The position numbers and the translations under genes were made by a program. From the NCBI GenBank assembly GCA_902762955.1, contig CACWQH010000001.1, forward strand, positions 1 through 64,000: 64,000 bases of DNA, in the 5' to 3' direction. Positions 19,577-28,470 of the stretch are shown piece by piece (positions within the stretch are counted from its first letter, which is position 1; every line of letters starts with the position of its first letter). Source of the stretch: an uncultured Lachnospiraceae bacterium. GTDB lineage: Bacteria; Bacillota; Clostridia; Lachnospirales; Lachnospiraceae. Under the pieces are notes generated by a model. The model was not told the DNA's origin. It saw nothing but the letters and a program-made list of their open reading frames with translations, and ran no database searches.

Positions 19577-21328
19577 TTAATTGTCACTCTGTAGTGCATC
19601 GTATCCGGTCTCGCCGGTTCTTACTTTAACTACATTTTCCACATCGTATACGAAGATCTTACCATCGCCGATATGGCCTGTGTAAAGCACCTTACGTGCA
19701 GTGTTGATAACATCCATAACAGGAACCTTGGAAACTACCATTTCAACCTGAACCTTAGGCAAGAGCGACATCTCCATCTTAACTCCACGGTAGTATTCAG
19801 GTGCACCGTTCTGTACACCACAGCCAAGAACCTGAGTTACGGTCATACCTGTTACGCCGATATTGTTCATCGCTTTCTTTAACTTCTCGAAACGCTCCTG
19901 TTTAAGGATAATTTCAACCTTGGTAATCTTATGCTCATTAGGTATATCAGAAGTCTTAACCGCTGCCGGTACCGCTTCATCCATAGGAACGCTGCCTATC
20001 ATCTCGTAGTCGTCAAGATCAGAGGTATCCGAGATACCGGTCGAAGCAAATTCAAAGCCTGCATAAGCGCTTGTAAGACCGTGCTCAGTAAGGTCAAGAC
20101 CTTTGATTTCCTCCTCCTTGCTTGCACGAAGACCAAGAGTTGCTCTTATAATTGCAAATGTAATGTAAATCGTAACTGCAGTCCATGCAGCAGTACAAAT
20201 CATACCTAAAAGCTGAATTCCAAGAAGCTTAAATCCGCCGCCGTAGAAAAGACCTACCATCTCATTTCCTGCTGAATCGGCAACCGAGTAACCCGGTACA
20301 GTATTTGTTGAGAAAAGACCGACTGCGATAGTACCCCAGATACCATTCATCATATGTACTGCTACCGCACCTACAGGATCGTCAACGTGAAGCACATAAT
20401 CCAGGAACCATACGCCAAATACTACAAGCACGCCCGATACAGCACCGATTATGATAGCACCGAGTGCATCGACAGTATCACAAGGAGCTGTGATTGCAAC
20501 AAGTCCGGCGAGGGAAGCATTAAGACACATTGAAACATCCGGCTTGCCGTATCTTATCCAAGTGAAAATCATACATACTACTGTTGCTACTGCAGGTGCA
20601 ATTGTAGTTGTTACAAATATATCACCAAGCTGTGGAACACTTGTTGCAGCTGCACCGTTAAAGCCGTACCATCCGAGCCAGAGGATAAATACACCTAAAG
20701 CACCGATTGGGATATTGTGTCCCGGAAATGCATTGACCTTTGTTACTTTTCCATTCTCATCCTTCTCAAATTTACCGATTCTCGGTCCAAGCATTGCAGC
20801 ACCTACAAGTGCGCAGATACCACCTACCATATGAATACAGTTTGAACCGGCAAAATCATGGAAGCCTATCTTTGCTAACCAGCCGCCGCCCCAGGTCCAG
20901 TGAGCCTCAACCGGATATATTACAGCAGAGATAACAGCCGAATATACACAGTATGAAATAAATCTTGTTCTTTCAGCCATGGCACCTGAAACTATGGTTG
21001 CCGTAGTTGCACAGAACACTAAGTTAAATACAAAGCCTGACCAGTCAAAGTCAGCATAGTTTGTGAAGATATCAAAGTTCGGTATACCTACCAAACCACA
21101 CAAAGCATCTTCACCTAAGAAAAGTCCGAAACCAAGCAGGATAAATGTAACTGTTCCTATACAAAAATCCATCAGGTTCTTCATGATGATGTTACCTGCA
21201 TTCTTGGCTCTTGCAAAGCCTGTCTCAACCATTGCAAAGCCTGCCTGCATCCAAAATACCAGTGCGGCACCTGCTAAAAACCACAGGCCAAACATCTCAT
21301 CATTTACAGCATTTAAAATTTCTTCCAT
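19577..21328 (-). CDS. Ammonium transporter fused to a PII signalling domain
   Basis: 583 residues. Residues about 1-400 are an Amt/MEP/Rh channel with about eleven membrane segments (GLWFLAGAALVFWMQAGFA at the start; the pore region FVFNLVFCATTATIVSGA; the histidine segment AVHMMNGIWG). After a polar linker of about 70 residues, the last 110 form a complete PII/GlnK domain. It has KVEIILKQERFEKLKKAM at its start, a T-loop with PEYYRGVKMEM (Tyr of EYYRG kept), LLPKVQVEMVV, and TGHIGDGKIFVYDV. Normally amtB and glnK are separate adjacent genes; here they form one chain, tethering the gate to its plug. ATG at 21326-21328 follows AAGGGAGG. The leader carries the hexaloop/terminator device. First residues may be a signal anchor. 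Confidence 0.95.
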   Translation of the reverse strand: MEEILNAVNDEMFGLWFLAGAALVFWMQAGFAMVETGFARAKNAGNIIMKNLMDFCIGTVTFILLGFGLFLGEDALCGLVGIPNFDIFTNYADFDWSGFVFNLVFCATTATIVSGAMAERTRFISYCVYSAVISAVIYPVEAHWTWGGGWLAKIGFHDFAGSNCIHMVGGICALVGAAMLGPRIGKFEKDENGKVTKVNAFPGHNIPIGALGVFILWLGWYGFNGAAATSVPQLGDIFVTTTIAPAVATVVCMIFTWIRYGKPDVSMCLNASLAGLVAITAPCDTVDALGAIIIGAVSGVLVVFGVWFLDYVLHVDDPVGAVAVHMMNGIWGTIAVGLFSTNTVPGYSVADSAGNEMVGLFYGGGFKLLGIQLLGMICTAAWTAVTIYITFAIIRATLGLRASKEEEIKGLDLTEHGLTSAYAGFEFASTGISDTSDLDDYEMIGSVPMDEAVPAAVKTSDIPNEHKITKVEIILKQERFEKLKKAMNNIGVTGMTVTQVLGCGVQNGAPEYYRGVKMEMSLLPKVQVEMVVSKVPVMDVINTARKVLYTGHIGDGKIFVYDVENVVKVRTGETGYDALQSDN

Positions 21329-21413
21329 ACGTCATTCCTCCCTTTTTATATTTCATGTCTTTTCTTGGTTTCTTGTATCAGATGAAATCTATCGCAGGCA
21401 CGCTCTTTAAACC

Positions 21414-21458
21414 AAGAAAAGCGCATCATATCAATCAAGATAGGATGCGCCTTTGCAT
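21414..21458 (-). promoter_or_regulatory. Antitermination leader of the ammonium channel gene
   Basis: The hexaloop hairpin AUGC-AAAGGC-GCAU (21445-21458) overlaps a larger hairpin GCGCAUC...GAUGCGC (21421-21450) followed by UUUUCUU. The GCAAAGGCGC string is identical to those at pyrG and glnN. A second long hairpin (UUUUCUUGGUUU with AAACCAAGAAAA, 21359-21420) competes for the U-tract and could add a second layer of control. A weak TAAAAT lies about 6 bases before the hairpin; the transcript may also come from glnN-purF read-through, whose last stop is only 40 bp upstream. Confidence 0.75.
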
Positions 21459-21497
21459 GTAATAAATTTTAAATTATATGTTATTTTTATTTTCTTC

Positions 21498-22895
21498 CTA
21501 TACAGGATAATCATTGTTAAAGCACGCCATACATATAGGCAGGTCGCCAACCATTTCCTTAAAGTCCTCGGTTCGCATGTAGCCAAGTGAATCAGCACCT
21601 ATGGTTTTTCTTATATCCTCTGACGAGTGCTTGGATGCGATTAACTGGCTTTGGCTCGGTACGTCTGTTCCGTAGTAGCACGGATATAAAAACGGTGGTG
21701 AGCTGATTCTTACGTGAACACTTTTTGCTCCGGCAGACTTTAGCATATTTATAAGATTTGCCATCGTCGTGCCACGTACAATTGAGTCATCTATCAGAAC
21801 AATTCTCTTGTCCTTTACCACACTCTTTATAACGCTAAGCTTCATATGTACCGCTGACTCGCGTTCCTCCTGTGTAGGCTTTATGAAGGTTCTTCCCACA
21901 TAACTGTTCTTGTGGAAAGCTATCCCAAACGGTATCCCGGACTCCTCCGAATACCCCTTTGCAGCGGCAACTCCCGAATCGGGAACTCCTACTACCAGAT
22001 CTGCCTCAACCGGATAGGCTCTTGCTAAGGCCTTCCCTGCATTTATCCTTGAATCATATACATTTATCCCATCAATCACCGAATCAAGTCTTGCAAAATA
22101 TATATATTCAAAGATGCAATGCGCGTGTCTTTCCTGACACAGGCTAAGGTCTGATTTTATTCCGTCGGGTGAAATGGTAATAATCTCACCCGGTTTTATA
22201 TCTCTTACAAATTCGGCATCCACCGAAGTAAGTGCACAGCTTTCCGAAGCAAGTATGTAGCTTTCACCCCTTTTACCGAGGCAAAGTGGCTTTAATCCAA
22301 GCGGATCCCTTACTCCTATAAGCTTTCTCGGGCTCATAACTATCAAAGCATAACCGCCCTTAAGCTTTTTTGCCGTCTTTATTATCGCCTGCTCAACCGA
22401 ATCACTTTCAATTCTGTTTACAGCTATCTCACAGGCAATTACCTCTGAATCCGTGGAAGTGTAAAATACCGCGCCATCCTTTTTAAGCTCTTCCTTAAGT
22501 GTATCGGTATTGGTTATGTTTCCGTTGTGAACCAGTGCCAATGTACCCTTAAAATAATTAAGTACAAGAGGCTGTGCATTTTCTATGCTGCTCTCACCGG
22601 TTGTCGAATACCTCACATGACCTACACCGAGATTACCGATCAGCTTATCAAGGTTATCGTTATGAAAGACCTCATTTACAAGTCCCATTCCCTTGTGCTG
22701 GCTTACATTCCACATAGGTCCCCCGGTGTTGCAGACCGCCATTCCTGCGGCCTCCTGACCTCTGTGCTGCAAAGCGCTCAGTCCGTAGTATATAGTATGG
22801 GCGGCCTGCTCATCTTCAGGGGAGTATATACCAAATACGCCGCATTCTTCATGTAATTTATCTAAATCCATATCGCTTTTATCCATAAAGCTCAT
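21498..22895 (-). CDS. purF: Amidophosphoribosyltransferase
   Basis: 465 residues. It carries out the first step of purine synthesis, moving the glutamine amide to PRPP. The Ntn glutaminase starts at the Cys of EECGVFGIYS after a short propeptide. The PRPP-binding loop is RIVLIDDSIVRGTTMANL. The open frame continues 30 codons further to directly abut glnN, but ATG at 22893-22895 has GGGAG eight bases upstream and gives the usual family N-terminus. It lies 90 bp downstream of glnN with no terminator, hence co-transcribed and subject to the glnN leader. Confidence 0.95.
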   Translation of the reverse strand: MSFMDKSDMDLDKLHEECGVFGIYSPEDEQAAHTIYYGLSALQHRGQEAAGMAVCNTGGPMWNVSQHKGMGLVNEVFHNDNLDKLIGNLGVGHVRYSTTGESSIENAQPLVLNYFKGTLALVHNGNITNTDTLKEELKKDGAVFYTSTDSEVIACEIAVNRIESDSVEQAIIKTAKKLKGGYALIVMSPRKLIGVRDPLGLKPLCLGKRGESYILASESCALTSVDAEFVRDIKPGEIITISPDGIKSDLSLCQERHAHCIFEYIYFARLDSVIDGINVYDSRINAGKALARAYPVEADLVVGVPDSGVAAAKGYSEESGIPFGIAFHKNSYVGRTFIKPTQEERESAVHMKLSVIKSVVKDKRIVLIDDSIVRGTTMANLINMLKSAGAKSVHVRISSPPFLYPCYYGTDVPSQSQLIASKHSSEDIRKTIGADSLGYMRTEDFKEMVGDLPICMACFNNDYPV

Positions 22896-22985
22896 TTTAT
22901 AAACTCCCATACCAAGAATATACTTTCCAGGAAACCCTTCTTCGCAAATAATCAAATCAAGGTTTTCTTTTACATATATTCTCAT

Positions 22986-25088
22986 TTAAGCATAAAACAA
23001 TAAGTCTTCATATGTAGGATATGGTAATAAGTGTGCAGGAAGCTTATCCTCAACCTCATCTGCGATCTTACGTATCTCATCCATCTCGGCAAGGATAACA
23101 TCATGATAATAAAATGATGCCTTGTATACGTCTTCTTCGGTTAATGCTTCAGCAGATGTTGTATCATCCTTAAGCTTGCCAAGCAGTTCGTAAATCTTAT
23201 CATAAGCCTCTGACATAAATGCAAGCTCTGTCTTGCCTGCCTTACTCTCGATACCGGCTGCATCACGCTTAAACTGAATTGTATTACTTAACTCATCCTC
23301 GTAAGAATAAATTGCAGGAAGCACATCATGATTCAACATGCTTTGTAAGGTCTTTGCCTCTATATGTATAATCTTGCAGTAGTTTTCTACAAAGATTTCA
23401 TATCTCGACCTTATCTCTGTCTCTGTAAATACACCGTGTTTAGTGAAAAGCTCTATATTCTTATCATCAACAAAATGAGGAAGTGCTTCAGGTGTTGACT
23501 TAAGGTTGTAAAGACCTCTTTTTTCTGCCTCCTCAACCCATTCATCAGTATAACCGTTTCCGTTAAATATAACCTTCTTATGTTTAGCTATGGCTCTCTT
23601 AACAAGCTGATGAACAGCATCCTTCATATCATCCGTATTTGCATCCTTAAGCTCTTCATAAAATTGACTTAAAGCTTCAGCAACTGCAGTGTTTAATACG
23701 ATATTAGGTCCTGCAACCGAAACCTCCGAGCCAAGCATACGGAACTCAAATTTATTACCCGTAAAGGCAAACGGTGAGGTTCTGTTTCTATCAGTAGTAT
23801 CCTTAAAGAAATGCGGTAAAACAGTTGCGCCTGTTTCCATTCTTACTCTGTCCTGCTGGTTAAAGAGCTCATCCTTTTCAATCGCCTCAATAATTGCATT
23901 TAATTCTTCGCCAAGGAAGATGGATACGATTGCAGGAGGTGCTTCATTTGCACCAAGTCTGTGGTCATTTCCCGCACTTGCAACGGAGATTCTCATAAGG
24001 TCTGCATAGTCATCTACAGCCTTTATAACTGCCATCAAAAATACCAAAAATGAAATGTTATCCGCAGGTGTCTTACCCGGTTCAAGAAGATTTAATCCTG
24101 TATTGGTTGACATTGACCAGTTGTTATGCTTACCCGAACCATTGATACCATCAAACGGCTTCTCATGCAAGAGGCACGCAAGACCATGCTTATCTGCAAC
24201 CTTCTTCATAACCTCCATAGTAAGCTGATTATGATCTACAGCTACATTGGTTGTATCAAATACAGGTGCTAACTCGTGCTGTCCCGGTGCAACCTCATTA
24301 TGCTTTGTCTTAGCAGGTATTCCAAGCTTCCAAAGCTCTTCATCAAGGTCATGCATGAAAGCAGATACTCTCGGCTTAAGTGCCCCGAAATAATGATCCT
24401 CCATCTCCTGACCTTTAGGAGGCATAGCTCCAAGTAAGGTTCTTCCGGTGAAGATTAAATCCTTTCTTTGCTTATATAACTCCTTATCAACAAGGAAGTA
24501 CTCCTGCTCAGGGCCTACCGTTGTTGATACATTGGTTACATCGGTTCTACCAAGTAAATGAAGCATCTTTGTTGCCTCTTTATTAAGTGCCTCCATAGAA
24601 CGAAGAAGTGGTGTCTTCTTATCAAGCGCCTCTCCGCTATATGAACAAAACGCTGTCGGTATATAAAGTGTTCCGTCCTTTACAAATGCCGGCGAGGTAG
24701 GATCCCATGCTGTATATCCTCTTGCCTCAAAGGTTGCTCTAAGTCCTCCTGACGGAAAGCTTGATGCATCAGGCTCACCCTTGACGAGCTCCTTACCGGA
24801 AAAATCCATAATGATTTGTCCGTCACCCACAGGAGTTACAAAGCTGTCATGCTTTTCAGCAGTATATCCGGTCATTGGTTGGAACCAATGTGTATAATGT
24901 GTTGCACCATTTTCTACTGCCCACTCCTTCATCGCTACCGCAACCGAATTGGCTACGTCAAGCTCCAAATGAGTATTATTTTCGATTGTCTTCTTTAATG
25001 CCTTGTAGATGTCCTTTGGTAACTTATCTCTCATAATCTTATCGTTGAAAACTAAGCTGCCATACAGTTCCGGAATATTCTTTGCCAT
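22986..25088 (-). CDS. glnN: Glutamine synthetase type III
   Basis: 700 residues, typical of the large GSIII family. It makes glutamine from glutamate, ammonia and ATP. Catalytic motifs are intact: EVAPGQHELAPVFD, GSGKHNNWSMSTNTG, AGNDHRLGANEAPPA and the arginine segment DRNRTSPFAFTGNKFEFR. The start at 25086-25088 (MAKNIPELYG) has GAGAGG eight bases away; the upstream ATG at 25118 has none. As the GS-I-like gene at 6325-7545 has lost its equivalent residues, this is probably the working synthetase. A promoter and the hexaloop/terminator leader precede it; purF follows. Confidence 0.97.
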   Translation of the reverse strand: MAKNIPELYGSLVFNDKIMRDKLPKDIYKALKKTIENNTHLELDVANSVAVAMKEWAVENGATHYTHWFQPMTGYTAEKHDSFVTPVGDGQIIMDFSGKELVKGEPDASSFPSGGLRATFEARGYTAWDPTSPAFVKDGTLYIPTAFCSYSGEALDKKTPLLRSMEALNKEATKMLHLLGRTDVTNVSTTVGPEQEYFLVDKELYKQRKDLIFTGRTLLGAMPPKGQEMEDHYFGALKPRVSAFMHDLDEELWKLGIPAKTKHNEVAPGQHELAPVFDTTNVAVDHNQLTMEVMKKVADKHGLACLLHEKPFDGINGSGKHNNWSMSTNTGLNLLEPGKTPADNISFLVFLMAVIKAVDDYADLMRISVASAGNDHRLGANEAPPAIVSIFLGEELNAIIEAIEKDELFNQQDRVRMETGATVLPHFFKDTTDRNRTSPFAFTGNKFEFRMLGSEVSVAGPNIVLNTAVAEALSQFYEELKDANTDDMKDAVHQLVKRAIAKHKKVIFNGNGYTDEWVEEAEKRGLYNLKSTPEALPHFVDDKNIELFTKHGVFTETEIRSRYEIFVENYCKIIHIEAKTLQSMLNHDVLPAIYSYEDELSNTIQFKRDAAGIESKAGKTELAFMSEAYDKIYELLGKLKDDTTSAEALTEEDVYKASFYYHDVILAEMDEIRKIADEVEDKLPAHLLPYPTYEDLLFYA

Positions 25089-25144
25089 AGCAAAAACCTC
25101 TCTTTCATTCACCGACATTCGGCTTAATATTTTTTTATATGGAA

Positions 25145-25194
25145 ATAAAAAAGGGCGCCTTAGAAGTATTATCTTCTAAAGCGCCTTTGCTTTA
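25145..25194 (-). promoter_or_regulatory. Antitermination leader of glnN-purF
   Basis: Hexaloop hairpin UAAAGC-AAAGGC-GCUUUA (25177-25194), overlapping a perfect 13-bp terminator stem (25154-25185, loop AUAAUA) followed by a run of U. The two cannot form together. Same GCAAAGGCGC string and same geometry as at pyrG and the ammonium channel. Predicted to be held open by the ANTAR protein when nitrogen is short (inference). Confidence 0.82.
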
Positions 25195-25202
25195 CGTGTG
25201 AT

Positions 25203-25231
25203 AGTATTGCACAAATAAAATTATTTGTCAA
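25203..25231 (-). promoter_or_regulatory. Promoter of glnN-purF
   Basis: TTGACA (25226-25231), 17 bp spacer, AATACT (25203-25208). The hexaloop hairpin starts nine bases after the -10 box, as in the pyrG leader. Confidence 0.65.
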
Positions 25232-25286
25232 GAAATTTTTTCAAAAATTTTTTTATTTTTTTATTCAGTATTTTTCAATATCTTTT

Positions 25287-25724
25287 TTATTTACACAACT
25301 CTGCCACGATATTATTTATAAGCTTTCCGTCTGCCTTTCCTTTAAGGGCAGGCATTACCTCTTTCATAATCTGTCCCTTATTCTTGCTTGCTATAACCTC
25401 GGCAAAATTATCATTAAGGAATTTCTTTATCTCATCCTCGCCCATCATCTGTGGAGCATATTCCTTAATCACATCATATCTGAACTGATACTCCTCCTTA
25501 AGATCTGTTCTTTCTGCAGGACAGCTGTCAAGCTGTTCCTTTGCGGTCTTTAAGGATTTAAGTATAACCTGGTCAACAAGCTCATCCTTTATGTCATCTC
25601 TTGTTCCTGCATCTATGGCAGCCTTTTTTACATCTGAAACCAAGGATGATATGGCATCCTTTCTTGCCTTATCACGTGCCTTCATAGCTGCTATCATGTC
25701 CTTTTGTAAAGTATCAAATTGCAT
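25287..25724 (-). CDS. GatB/YqeY-family protein
   Basis: 145 residues, the normal length for YqeY, a protein related to the tail domain of the GatB amidotransferase subunit; its role is unclear. Features are MQFDTLQKDMIAAMKARD at the start, then KEQLDSCPAERTDLKEEY, and KGQIMKEVMPALKGKADG near the end. ATG at 25722-25724 has a GAGG site. The frame stays open 58 codons further upstream through a basic low-complexity stretch that is really a tandem repeat, so I exclude that part. Last gene of the pantothenate group. Confidence 0.88.
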   Translation of the reverse strand: MQFDTLQKDMIAAMKARDKARKDAISSLVSDVKKAAIDAGTRDDIKDELVDQVILKSLKTAKEQLDSCPAERTDLKEEYQFRYDVIKEYAPQMMGEDEIKKFLNDNFAEVIASKNKGQIMKEVMPALKGKADGKLINNIVAELCK

Positions 25725-25783
25725 TGTTTTTACCTCTTTTCCTTTATTTTTTTCATTTATTGAAGTATCCTTTAAAAAATACT

Positions 25784-25884
25784 TTTCGGCTCCTTTTTCG
25801 GCTCCCTTCCGGCTCCTTTTCGGCTTTTTTTCAGTTCTTTTTCGACTCCTTTTCGGCTCCTTTTTGGCTCCTTTTTTCGATTCC
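25784..25884 (-). repeat. Tandem 11-bp repeat, GGAGCCGAAAA on the minus strand
   Basis: About nine imperfect copies of GGAGCCGAAAA (variants GGAGTCGAAAA, GGAGCCAAAAA, GAACTGAAAAAA) lie between coaBC and yqeY. Each copy carries a GGAG that resembles a ribosome site. As three copies make 33 bases, the array keeps a frame open and would encode a Lys/Arg/Glu-rich peptide. No start codon with a good ribosome site precedes it. Confidence 0.85.
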
Positions 25885-25920
25885 TTATCTATTATCACTA
25901 ATCGGAATACATAATATTTA

Positions 25921-27111
25921 TTAAATCATCTCAATTATCTTATCAAGTATCTTTCCTGCAGCCTCGTCCTTGCTCATTATCGGAAGCTCGGTGGTATCCT
26001 CTCTTGTGATAAGTGTAATTACATTTGTATCCGTTCCGAAGCCTGCGCCCTCAACCCTGAGACTATTGGCAGCTATCATATCTACATTTTTCTTATCAAG
26101 CTTTGCTCTTGAATTCTCGATAAGGTTCTCAGTTTCCATGGAAAATCCGCAGATAATCTGTCCCTCGCGTTTAGTAGCTCCAAGCTCCTTAAGGATATCC
26201 TTGGTTCTTCCAAGAGGGATACTCATATCATCATCCTTTTTCTTGATTTTCTCATCAGCAACCGTAATCGGTGTATAGTCCGCTACTGCTGCGGATTTGA
26301 TAATGATATCCGACTCATCCTTATATTTCATAACAGCGTCATACATATCTGCCGCACTTACTATATTTACAACCTCTACAAACGGCGGTGGTGCTATGGC
26401 GGTTACACCTGATATAAGGATAACTCTTGCACCTCTTTCCATAGCATTTCTTGCGATTGCATAACCCATTTTACCTGATGAATGATTGGTTATATATCTT
26501 ACAGGATCTATAGCCTCCTGTGTCGGTCCGGCGGTTACAAGCACTGTCTTGCCAGCCAGGTCCTTTTCGTGCTTTATCTCCTTTAAAATATAATCAAGCA
26601 AAACCTCTTCACTCGGAAGCTTTCCGGCACCCACATCGCCGCATGCAAGTCTTCCGCTTGCAGGCGATACAATTTCCATACCGTAATGCTCAAGCTTCTT
26701 AAGGTTATCCTGTAGTATAGGATTTTCAAACATATTGGTATTCATGGCAGGAGCAATAAGCTTCTTGCATTTGCATGCCATAACGGTAGTGGTAAGCATA
26801 TCATCTGCTATACCGTTTGCAAGCTTGCCTATAACATTGGCAGAAGCCGGAGCTATCATAATAACAGCCGCCTTTTTTGCAAGTGCAACATGCTCAACAC
26901 TGTACTGGAAATTTCTGTCAAATGTATCCACAAGACATTTATTACCCGTCAGTGTTTCAAAGGTAATCGGATTAATAAAATTAGTTGCATTTTTTGTCAT
27001 TATGACCTGAACATCGGCATTTAATTTAACCAGCATGCTTGCCAGATTGGCAATTTTATAGGCTGCTATACTTCCTGTTACTCCGAGTACAACTGTTTTT
27101 CCATTTAACAT
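25921..27111 (-). CDS. coaBC: Bifunctional phosphopantothenoylcysteine decarboxylase/synthetase
   Basis: 396 residues. It joins cysteine to phosphopantothenate and then decarboxylates it, in coenzyme A synthesis. The N-terminal flavoprotein domain has GVTGSIAAYK, PAMNTNMFENP and the catalytic-loop region ACGDVGAGKLPS. The C-terminal CoaB domain starts TAGPTQEAIDPVRYITN and has NHSSGKMGYAIA. The start at 27109-27111 follows GGAGGTGGAG; seven more in-frame codons upstream lack a site. It follows panD, completing pantothenate to 4-phosphopantetheine except for the kinase. Confidence 0.96.
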   Translation of the reverse strand: MLNGKTVVLGVTGSIAAYKIANLASMLVKLNADVQVIMTKNATNFINPITFETLTGNKCLVDTFDRNFQYSVEHVALAKKAAVIMIAPASANVIGKLANGIADDMLTTTVMACKCKKLIAPAMNTNMFENPILQDNLKKLEHYGMEIVSPASGRLACGDVGAGKLPSEEVLLDYILKEIKHEKDLAGKTVLVTAGPTQEAIDPVRYITNHSSGKMGYAIARNAMERGARVILISGVTAIAPPPFVEVVNIVSAADMYDAVMKYKDESDIIIKSAAVADYTPITVADEKIKKKDDDMSIPLGRTKDILKELGATKREGQIICGFSMETENLIENSRAKLDKKNVDMIAANSLRVEGAGFGTDTNVITLITREDTTELPIMSKDEAAGKILDKIIEMI

Positions 27112-27194
27112 ACGCTCCACCTCCGTTATCATTAATACAAAATATACTCTTTATCATTGTAATTAATCTGATAGTTTTCTTTCCCACATTAAAT

Positions 27195-27593
27195 CTACTT
27201 CATAAAATCTTCCGTAAGAAGTCCATGCTTCTCATATCTTGATACATTTGCAATTTTGTTATTGTCATCCACAAATACTACATAAGGCTTATTATCCTTT
27301 GCCTCTTCAGGTGTCATCTGGGCATAGCACATTATGATAACCTTATCACCTATATCTACAAGCCTTGCTGCCGCACCATTAAGACATATCATTCCGCTGC
27401 CTTTTTCACCTGCGATGACATAGGTTTCAAGTCGGTTTCCGTTATTTACATCCACCACCTGAACCTTCTCGTATTCATATATTCCGGCAGCTTCCATAAG
27501 TGCCTCGTCTATGGTTATGCTTCCGACATAATCCACATCCGCCTGAATAACCGTAGCTCTGTGAATTTTACTTTTAAGGACATTTAACTGCAT
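27195..27593 (-). CDS. panD: Aspartate 1-decarboxylase
   Basis: 132 residues. The pyruvoyl enzyme makes beta-alanine from aspartate. Self-cleavage site Gly24-Ser25 lies in [20 protein letters not shown] at the start and [16 protein letters not shown] are typical. ATG after AAAGGAAC, 13 bp behind panC. Part of panB-panC-panD-coaBC. Confidence 0.97.
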   Translation of the reverse strand: MQLNVLKSKIHRATVIQADVDYVGSITIDEALMEAAGIYEYEKVQVVDVNNGNRLETYVIAGEKGSGMICLNGAAARLVDIGDKVIIMCYAQMTPEEAKDNKPYVVFVDDNNKIANVSRYEKHGLLTEDFMK

Positions 27594-27606
27594 AATTTGT
27601 TCCTTT

Positions 27607-28455
27607 CTATATTGTTGCCATAAAGTTATCTATGAGTCTTGCCTCACCGCCTATGTTGACTGCGATTGCACAGAGGATTTCTCCCTTTATGGTGTCTATG
27701 CTCTTCATAGTATTAACATCAACGATTTCTACATAATCTATGTTAGCAAGAGGTTCTGCCTCGATAAGCTCTCTCATAGCCTTCTTAACCTTTGCTGCGT
27801 CACGCTCACCGTCCTCTACCATCTTCTTAGCCATAAATATGGAGCGGCTTAAAACAAGTGCAGCCTCTCTTGACTTTGGTGAAAGGTAGGTATTTCTAGA
27901 ACTCTTTGCAAGTCCGTCTGCTTCTCTTATAATCGGACATCCTACTATCTCGATATCCATATTTAAATCCTTGACCATACGCTTAACTACTGCAAGCTGC
28001 TGTGCATCCTTCTCACCGAAATATGCTCTGTCAGGAATAACTATATTGAAAAGCTTATTTACAACTGTGCAAACTCCTCTGAAATGTACCGGTCTTGAAA
28101 GTCCGCAAAGTGCCTCGGTAAGTCCTGTCATATCAACAAATGAGCAAAAGCCCTCGTCATACATCTCCTCCGGTTCCGGATGAAAGATAAGTGATGCACC
28201 TGCCGCCTCACAAAGCTTAGCATCAGCGTCCAAATCTCTCGGATAACTTGCAAGATCCTCTGTCGGACCGAACTGCATAGGATTTACAAATACACTGACA
28301 ACTACGCGGTCATTTTGTGAAACCGCCTTATCTATAAGACTTTTATGCCCTTCGTGAAGATATCCCATAGTCGGCACAAGACCGACTGTAAGTCCTTCCT
28401 TTCTCCAAGCCTTAACTCTGTCTCTTACTTCCTTTATAGTTGAAACGATTTCCAT
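27607..28455 (-). CDS. panC: Pantothenate synthetase
   Basis: 282 residues. It condenses pantoate and beta-alanine with ATP. The adenylation motif HEGH is in [24 protein letters not shown] and KSSRNTYLS (KMSKS-like) are present. ATG after AAAGGAGA, 15 bp from panB. Confidence 0.97.
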   Translation of the reverse strand: MEIVSTIKEVRDRVKAWRKEGLTVGLVPTMGYLHEGHKSLIDKAVSQNDRVVVSVFVNPMQFGPTEDLASYPRDLDADAKLCEAAGASLIFHPEPEEMYDEGFCSFVDMTGLTEALCGLSRPVHFRGVCTVVNKLFNIVIPDRAYFGEKDAQQLAVVKRMVKDLNMDIEIVGCPIIREADGLAKSSRNTYLSPKSREAALVLSRSIFMAKKMVEDGERDAAKVKKAMRELIEAEPLANIDYVEIVDVNTMKSIDTIKGEILCAIAVNIGGEARLIDNFMATI

Positions 28456-28470
28456 ATTCCTGTCTCCTTT

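Noticed and set aside
25725..25898. N-terminal extension of YqeY by 58 residues
   Set aside because: It would begin at a GTG without ribosome site and consists of a translated tandem DNA repeat; the family start at 25722-25724 has a good site.
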